From positions 2,592,992 to 2,656,991 of the forward strand of contig CP054183.1 of assembly GCA_015709695.1 (NCBI GenBank): DNA of 64,000 nt, in the 5' to 3' direction. Both the position numbers and the translations under genes were made by a program. Below, piece by piece: positions 17,014 through 26,490 of this stretch (its first letter is position 1; the number at the start of each line of letters is the position of its first letter). The notes under the pieces are model-generated. The model was not told the DNA's origin and searched no databases. It was given only the letters and a program-made list of their open reading frames with translations. This DNA comes from Gammaproteobacteria bacterium. Its GTDB lineage: Bacteria > Pseudomonadota > Gammaproteobacteria > Steroidobacterales > GCA-2729495.

Positions 17014-19095
17014 GTGGCGATGCCGGCCGCGATTCCCCGGGAGCTGACCGACCTGCACGGCGTCGGCCCGGCGCTGGCGGAGAAGCTCGCACGGCTCGGC
17101 GTCAGGCAGCCGGCTGACCTGCTGTTCCTGCTGCCGCAGCGTTACGAAGACCGTACGCGGCTGACCCCCATCGGCGCCGTCGTGCCAGGCAGCCGGGTGG
17201 TGGTCGCCGGCGAGGTGGCGCTGGCGGAGATCGTGTTCCGCCGCCGGCGCAGCCTGCTCTGCCGCATCGGCGACGGCACCGGCATGATCACGCTGCGCTT
17301 CTTCTACTTCAGCAAGGCACAGCAGGAGCAGCTGGCCCGCGGTCGCCGCGTGCTCTGCTTCGGTGAAGCGCGCAGCGGGCCGGGCGGCCTGGAGATGGTG
17401 CACCCGGAGTACCAGTTCCTCGGCGCCGACGAGCAGCTCACCCTCGAACAGGCACTGACACCGGTCTATCCCTCGACCGAAGGCCTGCAGCAATTCCGCC
17501 TGCGTGCCCTGGCAACACAGGCGCTGGAGCGGTACCTGCCACTGCTGCCGGACTGGCTGGAAGGGCGACTGCCGGACGGCAATGCCATGCCCGGCCTGCA
17601 CGAAGCACTGCATACGCTGCACCGCCCGCCGCCGGGGGTGGACCTGGCGCGGCTCGCGGCCGGCCGCCACCCGGCGCAGCGCCGGCTGGCGCTGGAGGAA
17701 ATGCTGGCGCATCACCTCAGCCTGAGACGCCTGCGCGAGCGCGCCCGCCAGGACGCGGCCCTGCCGCTGCCGGCGCGCGATGGCCTGCGCGAGCGCTTCC
17801 TCGCCGGTCTCGGTTTCGAGCTCACCACAGGCCAGCGCGAGGCGCTCGCGGCGATCGATGCCGACCTCATGCAGCCGCAGCCGATGCTGCGCCTGGTGCA
17901 GGGCGATGTCGGCTGCGGCAAGACCGTGGTGGCGGCCGCGGCGGCGCTGCGCGCCGTCGAGAACGGCCACCAGGTCGCGGTCATGGCGCCCACGGAACTC
18001 CTGACCGAGCAGCACCGGCGCAGTTTCACGCGCTGGCTGGCACCGCTCGGCATCGAACCCGTCTGGCTGAGCGGCAGCCTCGGCCGTCGCGAGCGGCAGC
18101 ACGCCCTCGAGGCCATCGGCAGCGGTCGCGGCCAGGTGGTGATCGGTACCCACGCCCTGTTCCAGGAGGGCGTGACCTACCGCAGCCTGGCGCTGATGAT
18201 CGTCGATGAGCAGCATCGCTTCGGTGTCCACCAGCGCCTCGCGCTGATGCAGAAGGGCGCCGCCGGCAGCCAGCGCCCGCACCAGCTGGTGATGACTGCC
18301 ACGCCGATCCCGCGCACCCTGGCCATGACGCTGTACGCGGACCTGGACAGCTCGGTGATCCGCGAGCTGCCGCCGGGCCGCCAGCCGGTGCAGACCATCG
18401 CGCTGCCCGACCGGCGCCGCGCCGAGGTGGTCGCCCGCGTGCGCGAGGCCGCCAGCGCCGGCCACCGCGCCTACTGGGTCTGCCCGCTGATCGAGGATTC
18501 CGCGGAACTCGACTACCAGGCTGCCGAATCCACCCATGAGATGCTGGCGGCAGCGCTGCCCGGACTGGCCGTGGGCCTGGTCCATGGCCGCATGAAGCCG
18601 GAGGACAAGGACGCCGTGATGCGCGAGTTCGCCGCCGGAACGCTGCAGGTGCTGGTGGCCACCACGGTCATCGAAGTCGGTGTGGACGTGCCGGAGGCCA
18701 CGCTGATGATCATCGAGAATGCCGAGCGCATGGGCCTCGCCCAGCTGCACCAGCTGCGCGGCCGCGTCGGGCGTGGCGCCGCCGCCAGCCACTGCGTGCT
18801 GCTCTACCAGCCCCCGCTCCAGGGGATGGCGCGCGAGCGCCTGCAGGTGATGCGCGAAACCAACGATGGCTTCGTGGTGGCACAGAAAGACCTGGAACTG
18901 CGCGGACCCGGCGAAGTCCTCGGCACGAGGCAGACCGGCCTGACGCAGCTGCGCGTGGCCGACCTGCTGCGCGACGCCGACCTCGCACCCTGGGTGCAGC
19001 GCCTGGGCCAGGACGTGCTCGCCCGCAACCCGGAGCTGGCAGAACCCCTCATCCACCGCTGGATCGGCGAGGCCGATCGCTACGGAGCCGTATGA
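17014..19095 (+). CDS. recG: ATP-dependent DNA helicase RecG
   Basis: A branch-migration helicase that reverses stalled replication forks and processes Holliday junctions and R-loops. The 693-residue protein has an N-terminal helix-hairpin-helix-like segment (LHGVGPALAEKLARLG), the OB-fold wedge domain (about 55-140), then the SF2 motor: Walker A GDVGCGKT (297-304), the DEQHRFGV box, MTATPIPRTLAMT, and motif VI QLRGRVGRG. The start is a GTG; an ATG two codons later is also possible. Its stop overlaps the ubiA start by ATGA. Confidence 0.97.
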   Translation: MAMPAAIPRELTDLHGVGPALAEKLARLGVRQPADLLFLLPQRYEDRTRLTPIGAVVPGSRVVVAGEVALAEIVFRRRRSLLCRIGDGTGMITLRFFYFSKAQQEQLARGRRVLCFGEARSGPGGLEMVHPEYQFLGADEQLTLEQALTPVYPSTEGLQQFRLRALATQALERYLPLLPDWLEGRLPDGNAMPGLHEALHTLHRPPPGVDLARLAAGRHPAQRRLALEEMLAHHLSLRRLRERARQDAALPLPARDGLRERFLAGLGFELTTGQREALAAIDADLMQPQPMLRLVQGDVGCGKTVVAAAAALRAVENGHQVAVMAPTELLTEQHRRSFTRWLAPLGIEPVWLSGSLGRRERQHALEAIGSGRGQVVIGTHALFQEGVTYRSLALMIVDEQHRFGVHQRLALMQKGAAGSQRPHQLVMTATPIPRTLAMTLYADLDSSVIRELPPGRQPVQTIALPDRRRAEVVARVREAASAGHRAYWVCPLIEDSAELDYQAAESTHEMLAAALPGLAVGLVHGRMKPEDKDAVMREFAAGTLQVLVATTVIEVGVDVPEATLMIIENAERMGLAQLHQLRGRVGRGAAASHCVLLYQPPLQGMARERLQVMRETNDGFVVAQKDLELRGPGEVLGTRQTGLTQLRVADLLRDADLAPWVQRLGQDVLARNPELAEPLIHRWIGEADRYGAV

Positions 19096-19988
19096 AACCA
19101 GCTGCAGGTCGGGGAGCGGGCACCGGATCCATGGCGTTGCGTGAGTATGCGCGGCTGATGCGCCTCGACCGCCCGGTGGGTATCTGGCTGCTGCTGTGGC
19201 CGACGCTCTGGGCCTTGTGGATCTCCGGCGATGGACGACCGCAGCCGATGGTCTTCAGCATCATGGTGCTCGGCGTGGTGGTCATGCGCTCGGCAGGCTG
19301 CGTCATCAACGACTGGGCCGACCGCGACCTCGACCCGCACGTCGAGCGCACCCGTGACCGCCCGCTGGCCGCCGGGCGCGTCACGCCCCAGGAGGCCCTG
19401 GGGCTGTTCGTCGCCCTGTCGCTGGTGGCGATCGCCCTGGCCCTCCAGCTCAACCGCCTCGCGCAGCTGCTGGCGGTGGCCGGCGGCCTGCTGACGGTGG
19501 CCTATCCCTTCATGAAGCGCATCGTCGCCGCGCCCCAGCTGGTGCTCGGCGCCGCCTTCGGCTGGAGCATCCCCATGACCTTCGCCGCGCAGACGGGCGC
19601 CGTGCCGCGACTCGCCTGGCTGCTGTGGCTGTCGGTGGTGGTCTGGGCCCTGATCTACGACACCATGTACGCCATGGCGGATCGTGCCGACGACCTGAAG
19701 GTGGGGGTGAAGTCCACCGCCATCCTCTTCGGCAGTGCCGATGTGTTCATCGTGAGCCTGCTGATGATCGTGCTGGTGCTGGCGCTGGCGCTGGCCGGGC
19801 AGCTGGCGGCGATGGGGCCCTGGTATTTCGGCTCACTGCTGGTGGCCTCGGCCCTGATGCTGCACGAGCGCCGCCTGATCGCCGACCGCGATCCGGCCCG
19901 CTGCTTCCTTGCCTTCCTGCACAGCCACTGGGTCGGTGCGGCGGTGTTCGCCGGCATCGTCCTGGATTTCACCTTCCGGCCGGCCTGA
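19092..19988 (+). CDS. ubiA: 4-hydroxybenzoate polyprenyltransferase
   Basis: Attaches the polyprenyl tail to 4-hydroxybenzoate in the inner membrane, the second step of ubiquinone synthesis. The 298-residue protein has about eight membrane segments and both Asp-rich motifs: NDWADRDLDPHVERT (about 88-102) and DTMYAMADRADD (about 192-203), which bind Mg-diphosphate. A possible second start at Met14 would give a more usual N-terminus. It overlaps recG by four bases. Ubiquinone made by this pathway would feed the respiratory chain that ends at the oxidase encoded downstream. Confidence 0.96.
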   Translation: MKPAAGRGAGTGSMALREYARLMRLDRPVGIWLLLWPTLWALWISGDGRPQPMVFSIMVLGVVVMRSAGCVINDWADRDLDPHVERTRDRPLAAGRVTPQEALGLFVALSLVAIALALQLNRLAQLLAVAGGLLTVAYPFMKRIVAAPQLVLGAAFGWSIPMTFAAQTGAVPRLAWLLWLSVVVWALIYDTMYAMADRADDLKVGVKSTAILFGSADVFIVSLLMIVLVLALALAGQLAAMGPWYFGSLLVASALMLHERRLIADRDPARCFLAFLHSHWVGAAVFAGIVLDFTFRPA

Positions 19989-19994
19989 CGCCGG

Positions 19995-20636
19995 TCACAG
20001 CGTCCGCGCCGCGGCCCACACCTCGACCCCGGCCGCACCCGCAACCCGCAGGGCGCGCACCAGGGCCGCGACCGTGCTGCCCGTGGTGACCACGTCATCC
20101 ACCACGGCGACCCGCAGCCCGCTGCAGTCGCCGGCCACGAAGGCATCGCGGACGTTGCGCCGGCGTGCGGGGCGACTCAGCCCCGTCTGCCCGGCCGTGG
20201 CGCGCTGCCGCCGGGCCAGCCGCGGCGCGAGCTCCAGGCCCAGCCGCTCCGCCACGGGCCGGGCCAGCTCCAGCGCCTGGTTGTAGCCGCGCTCGGCGAG
20301 CCGGCGTGGGTGCAGGGGCACCGGCAGCAGCACCTCGGGCCGGGCGGCCGAACCCGGGCAGGCGCTGCCGGCGCGGGCTTCCAGTGCTCCGGCCAGCAGT
20401 TCGCCCAGCGCGCGGGCATGGGACAGCTGGCGCTGGAACTTGGCGCCCAGGACCAGCCGGTCCACCGGATACTCATAAGAAAGAGGCGCGAACAGCGCCG
20501 AGGGAGCGACCGGGGCCGGCAGCCAGGGCAGGTCGGCCCCGCAAGCCGCACAGACCAGGCCAGCACCGCTCGGTGCGTTGCAGAGAACGCAGCGGCGCGG
20601 CACCAGCCAGGCGAGCCACTCGTCGACTTTGCTCAT
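19995..20636 (-). CDS. ComF family phosphoribosyltransferase-like protein
   Basis: A 213-residue ComF/GntX-type protein. The N-terminus has a four-Cys zinc ribbon (CVLC at 16-19 and CAAC at 29-32). The C-terminal half is a type I phosphoribosyltransferase fold with PVPLHPRRLAERGYNQA and the PRPP loop VVDDVVTTGST. In Gram-positives ComFA/ComFC and in Haemophilus Com101 take part in DNA uptake; in proteobacteria the role is unsettled, though the gene is often next to bio genes, as here with bioB divergent across 112 bp. It converges with ubiA, six bases apart. Confidence 0.9.
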   Translation of the reverse strand: MSKVDEWLAWLVPRRCVLCNAPSGAGLVCAACGADLPWLPAPVAPSALFAPLSYEYPVDRLVLGAKFQRQLSHARALGELLAGALEARAGSACPGSAARPEVLLPVPLHPRRLAERGYNQALELARPVAERLGLELAPRLARRQRATAGQTGLSRPARRRNVRDAFVAGDCSGLRVAVVDDVVTTGSTVAALVRALRVAGAAGVEVWAAARTL

Positions 20637-20748
20637 GGGCGCAGGTTGACAGCCGGGGAGGCGGTTTCGATACTGCCAGCCTCGTCATGGGAGGCCGGCG
20701 GCGCCAGCTCCCATCGGCCCCATTTCAACGAGATACAAGGTCCCGCCC

Positions 20749-21723
20749 GTGTCCGACTCGCCCGCCATCCGCAACGACTGGACCCTGGACGAGGTCTGGG
20801 CCCTGGCCAGCCTGCCCTTCAACGATCTGCTGTTCCGCGCCCACAGCGTCCATCGCCAGCATTTCGATCCGAACGCGGTGCAGATCAGCACCCTGGTCAG
20901 CGTGAAGACCGGCGGCTGCCCCGAGGACTGCGCCTACTGCCCGCAGAGCGTGCACTACGACACCGGCGTCGATGCCGGGCACATGATGGACAGCACGGAA
21001 GTCCTCGAGCGCGCGCGGGCCGCCCGGGCCGGCGGCGCCACCCGCTTCTGCATGGGCGCGGCCTGGCGCTCGCCCAGGCCGAAGCAGGTGGAGCAGTTTG
21101 CCGGGCTGATCCGCGAGGTCAGTGCACTGGGCCTGGAGACCTGCGCCACCCTCGGCATGCTCAGCGAGTCCCAGGCCCGCCAGCTGAAGGAGGCCGGGCT
21201 CGACTACTACAACCACAACCTGGACACCTCCGAGCGCCATTACCCGCAGGTCATCAGCACCCGCAGCTACCGGGACCGCCTGGAAACCCTGCAGCACGTG
21301 CGCACCGCGGGCCTCAAGGTCTGCTGCGGCGGCATCATCGGCCTGGGCGAGGCGCTGCGCGACCGGGTGGAACTGCTGCATACCCTGGCGACGCTCCCGG
21401 CACATCCGGACAGCGTGCCCATCAACCAGCTGGTGCAGGTCGAGGGCACGCCGCTCGCCGGCACCGCGGCGGTGGACCCGCTGGATTTCGTGCGGGTCAT
21501 CGCACTGGCGCGCATCCTCATGCCGGCTTCCCATGTGCGCCTCTCGGCCGGGCGCACCGACATGAGCGACGAGATGCAGGCGCTCTGTTTCTTCGCCGGC
21601 GCCAATTCGCTCTTCTTCGGCGAGCGTCTGCTGACCACCCCGAACCCGGCTGCCGACCGCGACCGGTTGCTGCTGGATCGCCTGGGGCTGCGACCCGAGC
21701 CGCTGGCCGCCGGCAGCCACTAG
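20749..21723 (+). CDS. bioB: Biotin synthase
   Basis: A radical SAM enzyme that inserts sulfur into dethiobiotin, the last step of biotin synthesis. The 324-residue protein has the CxxxCxxC cluster motif in [12 protein letters not shown] (about 57-68), the second-cluster ligands (CMGAAW; CATLGM; CCGGI) and the conserved Arg near the C-terminal half. The GTG start has AAGG a few bases upstream. bioC follows 15 bases later; bioF, bioH and bioD are not in the window. Confidence 0.97.
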   Translation: MSDSPAIRNDWTLDEVWALASLPFNDLLFRAHSVHRQHFDPNAVQISTLVSVKTGGCPEDCAYCPQSVHYDTGVDAGHMMDSTEVLERARAARAGGATRFCMGAAWRSPRPKQVEQFAGLIREVSALGLETCATLGMLSESQARQLKEAGLDYYNHNLDTSERHYPQVISTRSYRDRLETLQHVRTAGLKVCCGGIIGLGEALRDRVELLHTLATLPAHPDSVPINQLVQVEGTPLAGTAAVDPLDFVRVIALARILMPASHVRLSAGRTDMSDEMQALCFFAGANSLFFGERLLTTPNPAADRDRLLLDRLGLRPEPLAAGSH

Positions 21724-21738
21724 GCCCGGCGGCGCGGC

Positions 21739-22599
21739 ATGGGCGGGCAGGCGACCGGCCCCGACCGCAAGGCCGTCGCCCGGGCCTTCCGCAAGGTCGC
21801 GGCGGGTTATGCGGCCGCCGATTTCATGCATGCGGAGATCCGCGCCCGGCTGCTCGAGCGGCTGGACCTCGTCAGCCTGCAGCCTGCGACCATCCTCGAC
21901 CTGGGCGCGGGCCCACCCGAAGCCACCGCGGCACTGGCCGCCCGCTACCCGCAGGCCCATCTGCTCGCAATCGACCTGGTACCGGCCATGCCCGGCGCCG
22001 CCGCGCAGCCCTGGGACCGGATCTGCGCGGATGCCGCGGCCCTGCCATTCGCCAGCCGGTCCGTCGACCTGGTGGTCGCCGGCATGCTGCTGCACTGGTG
22101 CGAGGATCCCGATGCGGTCCTGGCCGAGGTGCGCCGCGTGCTGCGGGTGCCCGGGCTGTTGCTGCTGACGACCCTCGGGCCGCAGACGCTGCGGGAGCTG
22201 CGCAGCGCCTGGGGTCGGGTGGACCAGCAGCCGCACACGCTGTCATTCACCGACATGCACAACCTGGGCGATGCGCTGATCCGCGCAGGCTTCGCCGAGC
22301 CGGTGGTGGACGCCGAGAACCTGACGGTGACCTACCGGGACACGGGACGCCTGGTGGCCGACCTGCGTGGCGTCGGCGCCAGCGACCTCGGGCCCCGCCG
22401 CCGGCGCAGCCTCACCGCTCCGGGCCGCTGGCGCGCCATGCTGCAGGCCCTCGAAGCCGGGCGCAGCCATGACGGCAACCTGCACACCACGCTGGAAGTC
22501 CTCTATGGCCAGGCGTGGACCGGCGATCGCGGCGCGACACGGGGAGAGCGGGGCGAGGTCGAGATTTCCCTGGAGCGATTGCGCCGGCGGCCACCCTGA
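21739..22599 (+). CDS. bioC: Malonyl-ACP O-methyltransferase (BioC-type)
   Basis: A 286-residue SAM-dependent methyltransferase that would methylate the free carboxyl of malonyl-ACP to disguise it for fatty-acid elongation to pimeloyl-ACP, the first dedicated biotin step. The N-terminal KAVARAFRKVAAGYAAADFMH resembles BioC openings. The SAM site is DLGAGPPE (about 54-61), followed by AIDLVP and the DLVVAGMLLHWCED motif near 110. Placement right behind bioB supports BioC over a generic methyltransferase. Partner enzymes lie elsewhere. Confidence 0.85.
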   Translation: MGGQATGPDRKAVARAFRKVAAGYAAADFMHAEIRARLLERLDLVSLQPATILDLGAGPPEATAALAARYPQAHLLAIDLVPAMPGAAAQPWDRICADAAALPFASRSVDLVVAGMLLHWCEDPDAVLAEVRRVLRVPGLLLLTTLGPQTLRELRSAWGRVDQQPHTLSFTDMHNLGDALIRAGFAEPVVDAENLTVTYRDTGRLVADLRGVGASDLGPRRRRSLTAPGRWRAMLQALEAGRSHDGNLHTTLEVLYGQAWTGDRGATRGERGEVEISLERLRRRPP

Positions 22600-22723
22600 G
22601 AACACGAAGCAGGCCTCGGAAAGCCTGAATTGCGCGCTTTCCGGGCATCCCTTACCATAGCCCGGACTGCCGGGCGGGGTTCCGGTTTCAGGGGGGCGCG
22701 ACAAGAAGCCGGAAGGACCGTCA

Positions 22724-23191
22724 GTGCACCTGCTCGAGCTCAGTCCTAACTGCTCCCTCACGCCCCGCACCGCCACCCTCTTTTTTTGCTCGGCCTCGGC
22801 CCTGGCCCTGGCGACCGCCGGCGCGTGTACGGCAGCGGGCCTGTGGCCGGTGTTGCCGTTCGCCGGTCTCGAACTGCTCGGACTGGGCACGGCGCTGGTG
22901 CTGAGCCTGCGCCGCGGCCGTATCCGCGAGCGGATCAGCATCGACGAGCGTGACGTGGTGGTCGCCCGCAGCAACGGGCCCCACCAGGTCGAGGTCCGCT
23001 TCATCCGGGCCTGGACCCGCGTGCAGCTCAGGCCGGCGGCCCATGCCAGCTGGCCCAGCCGGCTGCTGCTGGGCTCCATGGGCCGGATGGTGGAGGTCGG
23101 CGCGTTCCTCACGGAGCCGGAACGCGAGAGCCTGCGGCAGCGGCTGGCGGAACTGATCCGCGCACCGCAAGCCGGCGGCGCCGGCGAATGA
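22724..23191 (+). CDS. DUF2244 membrane protein
   Basis: A 155-residue protein with two adjacent membrane segments in its first ~65 residues and a basic cytosolic C-terminal domain with a PH-like strand pattern (RERISIDERDVVVAR; VGAFLTEPERE). It matches the DUF2244 proteins often found in front of cytochrome oxidase genes in proteobacteria; function unknown. The GTG start is supported by GGAAGG about eight bases upstream. coxB starts 43 bp downstream, so it may be the first gene of the cox operon. Confidence 0.82.
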   Translation: MHLLELSPNCSLTPRTATLFFCSASALALATAGACTAAGLWPVLPFAGLELLGLGTALVLSLRRGRIRERISIDERDVVVARSNGPHQVEVRFIRAWTRVQLRPAAHASWPSRLLLGSMGRMVEVGAFLTEPERESLRQRLAELIRAPQAGGAGE

Positions 23192-23234
23192 AGGTTTTGC
23201 AATGTCCTGGTTGACCAGTTTGTAGGAACACCCG

Positions 23235-24086
23235 ATGTCGTCACCGCGATCCCTCAGCGCCCGAATCCTGGCCGCCGTCTGCGGCCTGCTGGCCCTGCCC
23301 GCCGCCCACGCCGCCTGGCAGCTCAACCTGCCACCCGGCGTCACCGAGATCAGCCGCCGCACCTATGACCTGCACATGCTGGTGCTGTGGGTCTGCGTGG
23401 TGATCGGCGCCGCGGTGTTCGCCGTCATGATTTACGCGATGTTCGCCTTCCGCAAATCCAGGGGCGCCAGGGCGGCCACCTGGGACCACAGCACCACGGC
23501 CGAGATCATCTGGACGGCACTGCCGGTGCTGGTGCTGGTGTTCCTGGCGGTGCCCGCGGCACGCGAGCTGGTGTTCATCGAGGACACGCGCGGCTCGGAG
23601 ATGACCATCAAGATCACCGGCTTCCAGTGGAAGTGGAACTACGAGTACGTCGACCAGGACGTGAGCTTCTACAGCAGCCTCGCCCAGACCAGCAACGTCG
23701 CGCGCCAGCGCAATTCCGGCATCGACCCGTACTCGGTCGAGCACTACCTGCTGGAGGTCGACCGGCCGCTGGTGATTCCGGCCGGCGTGAAGATCCGCTA
23801 CCTGCTCACTTCCAATGACGTCAACCATGCCTGGTGGATGCAGCCCTTCGGCGTGAAGCGCGACGCCATCCCGGGCTACATCAACGAGGGCTGGTTCAAG
23901 GTGGACGAGCCCGGCACCTACCGTGGCCAGTGCGCCGAGCTCTGCGGCAAGGACCATGGCTTCATGCCCATCGTGGTCGAGGTGCTGCCGAAGGAGAAGT
24001 TCGCGGCCTGGCTGGCGGAGCAGAAGGCCGGCACCCAGGTGGCCACCGCAGGGGCCGCCGCGGCAACCGCCGCCAGCGGCACCTGA
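23235..24086 (+). CDS. coxB: Cytochrome c oxidase subunit II
   Basis: Carries the CuA electron entry site of the aa3-type oxidase. The 283-residue protein has a signal peptide (to about residue 26), two transmembrane helices (about 47-70 and 92-108) and a periplasmic cupredoxin domain. CuA ligands are all present: His198, Cys233, Glu235, Cys237, His241 and Met244 in CAELCGKDHGFM. The WKWNYEY aromatic patch (about 132-138) for electron entry is also present. No fused cytochrome c domain is seen, so this is aa3- rather than caa3-type. AGGAA precedes the ATG. An Ala-rich tail ends the protein. Confidence 0.97.
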   Translation: MSSPRSLSARILAAVCGLLALPAAHAAWQLNLPPGVTEISRRTYDLHMLVLWVCVVIGAAVFAVMIYAMFAFRKSRGARAATWDHSTTAEIIWTALPVLVLVFLAVPAARELVFIEDTRGSEMTIKITGFQWKWNYEYVDQDVSFYSSLAQTSNVARQRNSGIDPYSVEHYLLEVDRPLVIPAGVKIRYLLTSNDVNHAWWMQPFGVKRDAIPGYINEGWFKVDEPGTYRGQCAELCGKDHGFMPIVVEVLPKEKFAAWLAEQKAGTQVATAGAAAATAASGT

Positions 24087-24179
24087 GCCGGGCATCCGGG
24101 ACCCGCCAGCCAACACCAGTCATCAAGTGCAGCCAGCGCGGCCCGCCGCGCCAGGCATGCAGCAAGGGAGCAGCAAGCA

Positions 24180-25784
24180 ATGAGCGCCACGCAACACGCC
24201 GAGCACAAGCACGACCACAGCCACGGCCACGACGACCATGACCACGGGCCGCCGAAGGGCCTGATGCGCTGGATCACCACCACCAATCACAAGGACATCG
24301 GCACGCTGTACCTGGTGTTCGCGCTGGTGATGCTGTTCGTGGGCGGCGCCATGGCGCTGGTGATCCGCGCCGAACTGTTCCAGCCCGGCCTGCAGTTCGT
24401 CCATCCGGACTTCTTCAACCAGATGACCACGGTGCACGCGCTGATCATGCTGTTCGGCATGATCATGCCGGCCTTCGCCGGCTTCGCCAACTGGATGATC
24501 CCGATGATGATCGGCGCCCCGGACATGGCGCTGCCGCGGCTGAACAACTGGTCGTTCTGGCTGCTGCCCTTCGCGGCCGTCATGCTGCTGTCGACGCTGC
24601 TCATGCCGGGCGGCGGCCCGGCTTCGGGCTGGACGATGTACCCGCCGCTGGTGCTGCAGACGGGCGATGCCTTCCCCTTCCTGATCTTCTCGGTGCACCT
24701 GCTCGGCATCTCCTCGATCATGGCGTCGATCAACATCATCGTCACGGTCATGAACATGCGCGCCCCGGGCATGACGCTGATGAAGATGCCGCTGTTCGCC
24801 TGGACCTGGCTGATCACCGCCTACCTGCTGATCGGCGCCATGCCGGTGCTGGCCGGCGGCGTCACCATGCTGCTCACCGACCAGTTCTTCGGCACCAGCT
24901 TCTTCCAGGCCGCCGGTGGCGGCGACCCGGTGCTGTTCCAGCACATCTTCTGGTTCTTCGGCCACCCGGAGGTGTACATCATCATCCTCCCGGCCTTCGG
25001 CATCATCTCGCAGATCATCCCGACGTTCTCGCGCAAGCCGCTGTTCGGCTATGACTCGATGGTGTACGCGACGGCGGCGATCGGCTTCCTCTCCTACATC
25101 GTCTGGGCCCACCACATGTTCACGGTGGGCATGCCGCTGGCGGGCGAGATGTTCTTCATGCTGTCGACGATGCTGATCTCGATACCGACCGGCGTGAAGA
25201 TCTTCAACTGGACGGCGACCATGTGGAAGGGCTCGATCTCCTTCGAGACCCCGATGCTGTTCGCGGTCGGCTTCCTCTTCATGTTCAGCATCGGCGGCTT
25301 TTCCGGGCTGATGATGGCGCTGGTGCCGGTGGACTTCCAGTACCACGACACCTACTTCATCGTCGCCCACTTCCACTATGTGCTGGTGCCGGGCGCGCTG
25401 TTCGCCGCGCTCGGCGGCGCGTACTACTGGCTGCCGAAGTGGACCGGCCACATGTACGACGAGAAGCTCGGCAAGCTGCACTTCTGGCTGTCGACCATCT
25501 TCGTCAACCTGCTGTTCTTCCCGCAGCACTTCCTTGGCCTGGCGGGCATGCCCCGCCGCATCCCGGACTACGCCACGCAGTTCGCCGACTGGAACATGTG
25601 GTCGAGCATCGGCGCCTTCGGCTTCGGCTTCAGCCAGCTGCTGTTCGTCTGGGTGGTCATCAAGTGTGTGCGCGGCGGTGCCAAGGCCACATCCCAGGTC
25701 TGGGACGAGGCCCGCGGCCTCGAGTGGACGGTGCCCTCGCCGGCCCCGTACCACACCTTCCAGGAGGCACCGGAGGTCAAGTGA
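24180..25784 (+). CDS. coxA: Cytochrome c oxidase subunit I
   Basis: The catalytic subunit reducing O2 to water with proton pumping. The 534-residue protein has about 12 membrane helices. Heme a ligands His86 and His399, heme a3 ligand His397, and CuB ligands His262, His311 and His312 are visible. The Glu264 and Tyr266 of GHPEVY and Lys340 of PTGVKIF mark a type A1 enzyme with D and K proton channels. The N-terminal extension is striking, with eight His among residues 6-22, a likely metal-binding tail on the cytosolic side. GGGAG precedes the ATG. The stop overlaps the next small gene (GTGA). Confidence 0.98.
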   Translation: MSATQHAEHKHDHSHGHDDHDHGPPKGLMRWITTTNHKDIGTLYLVFALVMLFVGGAMALVIRAELFQPGLQFVHPDFFNQMTTVHALIMLFGMIMPAFAGFANWMIPMMIGAPDMALPRLNNWSFWLLPFAAVMLLSTLLMPGGGPASGWTMYPPLVLQTGDAFPFLIFSVHLLGISSIMASINIIVTVMNMRAPGMTLMKMPLFAWTWLITAYLLIGAMPVLAGGVTMLLTDQFFGTSFFQAAGGGDPVLFQHIFWFFGHPEVYIIILPAFGIISQIIPTFSRKPLFGYDSMVYATAAIGFLSYIVWAHHMFTVGMPLAGEMFFMLSTMLISIPTGVKIFNWTATMWKGSISFETPMLFAVGFLFMFSIGGFSGLMMALVPVDFQYHDTYFIVAHFHYVLVPGALFAALGGAYYWLPKWTGHMYDEKLGKLHFWLSTIFVNLLFFPQHFLGLAGMPRRIPDYATQFADWNMWSSIGAFGFGFSQLLFVWVVIKCVRGGAKATSQVWDEARGLEWTVPSPAPYHTFQEAPEVK

Positions 25785-25909
25785 CCAGCGGCGAGCAGGA
25801 TCAGCTGCGACGACGCGTGCGGCGCAACGCCTGGCTGCTGGCGCTGCTGGCGCTGGCGGTCTACGCGAGCTATTTCCTGATCGAGGCCTCGCGCCACCTG
25901 GCGGGCTGA
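25781..25909 (+). CDS. Small cytochrome oxidase-associated membrane protein
   Basis: A 42-residue protein overlapping the coxA stop by four bases (GTGA start). It has a basic N-terminus (LRRRVRRN) and one transmembrane helix (about residues 17-36: WLLALLALAVYASYFLI). Genes of this size and topology between coxA and ctaG are known in beta- and gammaproteobacteria as small cytochrome oxidase assembly proteins. No catalytic residues are expected. The call rests on position, size and topology. Confidence 0.72.
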   Translation: MTSGEQDQLRRRVRRNAWLLALLALAVYASYFLIEASRHLAG

Positions 25910-25916
25910 TGCAGGC

Positions 25917-26477
25917 ATGATCGCGGAGCCGGAAAAGCGCAGCCACCGCCGCCTGACCTTCAGGCTGGGCCTGATGGCCGTGGCGATGTTCGGCTTCGGC
26001 TTCCTGCTGGTGCCGTTCTACTACCTGATCTGCGACATCACCGGCATCGGCGGTCGTCCCTCCGACGTGGCGGCTGCCGCGCCGACGACGGTGGACGCGC
26101 ACCGGCGCGTGGCGGTGGAGTTCGTCGCCACGGTCAACGAGTACGCCCCCTGGGAGTTCCGTCCGGAAACCACGTCGATCGAGGTCGAGCCGGGCAAGCT
26201 CTATGACGTGGCCTTCCTGGCCCGCAACCTGACCGACCGCCACCTGGTCGGCCAGGCGGTGCCGAGCATCGCCCCGGGCGAGGGCGCGAAGTACTTCAGG
26301 AAGACGGAATGCTTCTGCTTCCAGGCCCAGGAGTTCGCGCCCGCCGAGCAGCGCGACCTGCGCGTGCAGTTCTACCTCGATCCGGCACTGCCGGAGTACG
26401 TCGACCGCATCACCCTCTCGTATACGCTCTACGTGAAACCCCAGGCCGCCACCGCCACGGCCGCGTCCCGCAGCTGA
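25917..26477 (+). CDS. ctaG: Cytochrome c oxidase copper chaperone CtaG/Cox11
   Basis: Delivers copper to the CuB site of subunit I. The 186-residue protein has one N-terminal membrane helix (about 14-38) and a periplasmic immunoglobulin-like domain with the copper-binding CFC pair (Cys132 and Cys134 in KTECFCFQ); a further Cys39 at the membrane edge is also conserved in the family. Located between the small gene and coxC, the standard order. Confidence 0.96.
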   Translation: MIAEPEKRSHRRLTFRLGLMAVAMFGFGFLLVPFYYLICDITGIGGRPSDVAAAAPTTVDAHRRVAVEFVATVNEYAPWEFRPETTSIEVEPGKLYDVAFLARNLTDRHLVGQAVPSIAPGEGAKYFRKTECFCFQAQEFAPAEQRDLRVQFYLDPALPEYVDRITLSYTLYVKPQAATATAASRS

Positions 26478-26490
26478 AGGAAGGATCGCA

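Noticed and set aside
22600..22723. Promoter TTGCGC-17-TACCAT before the DUF2244 gene
   Set aside because: Both boxes match consensus weakly, so it was not listed as a feature.
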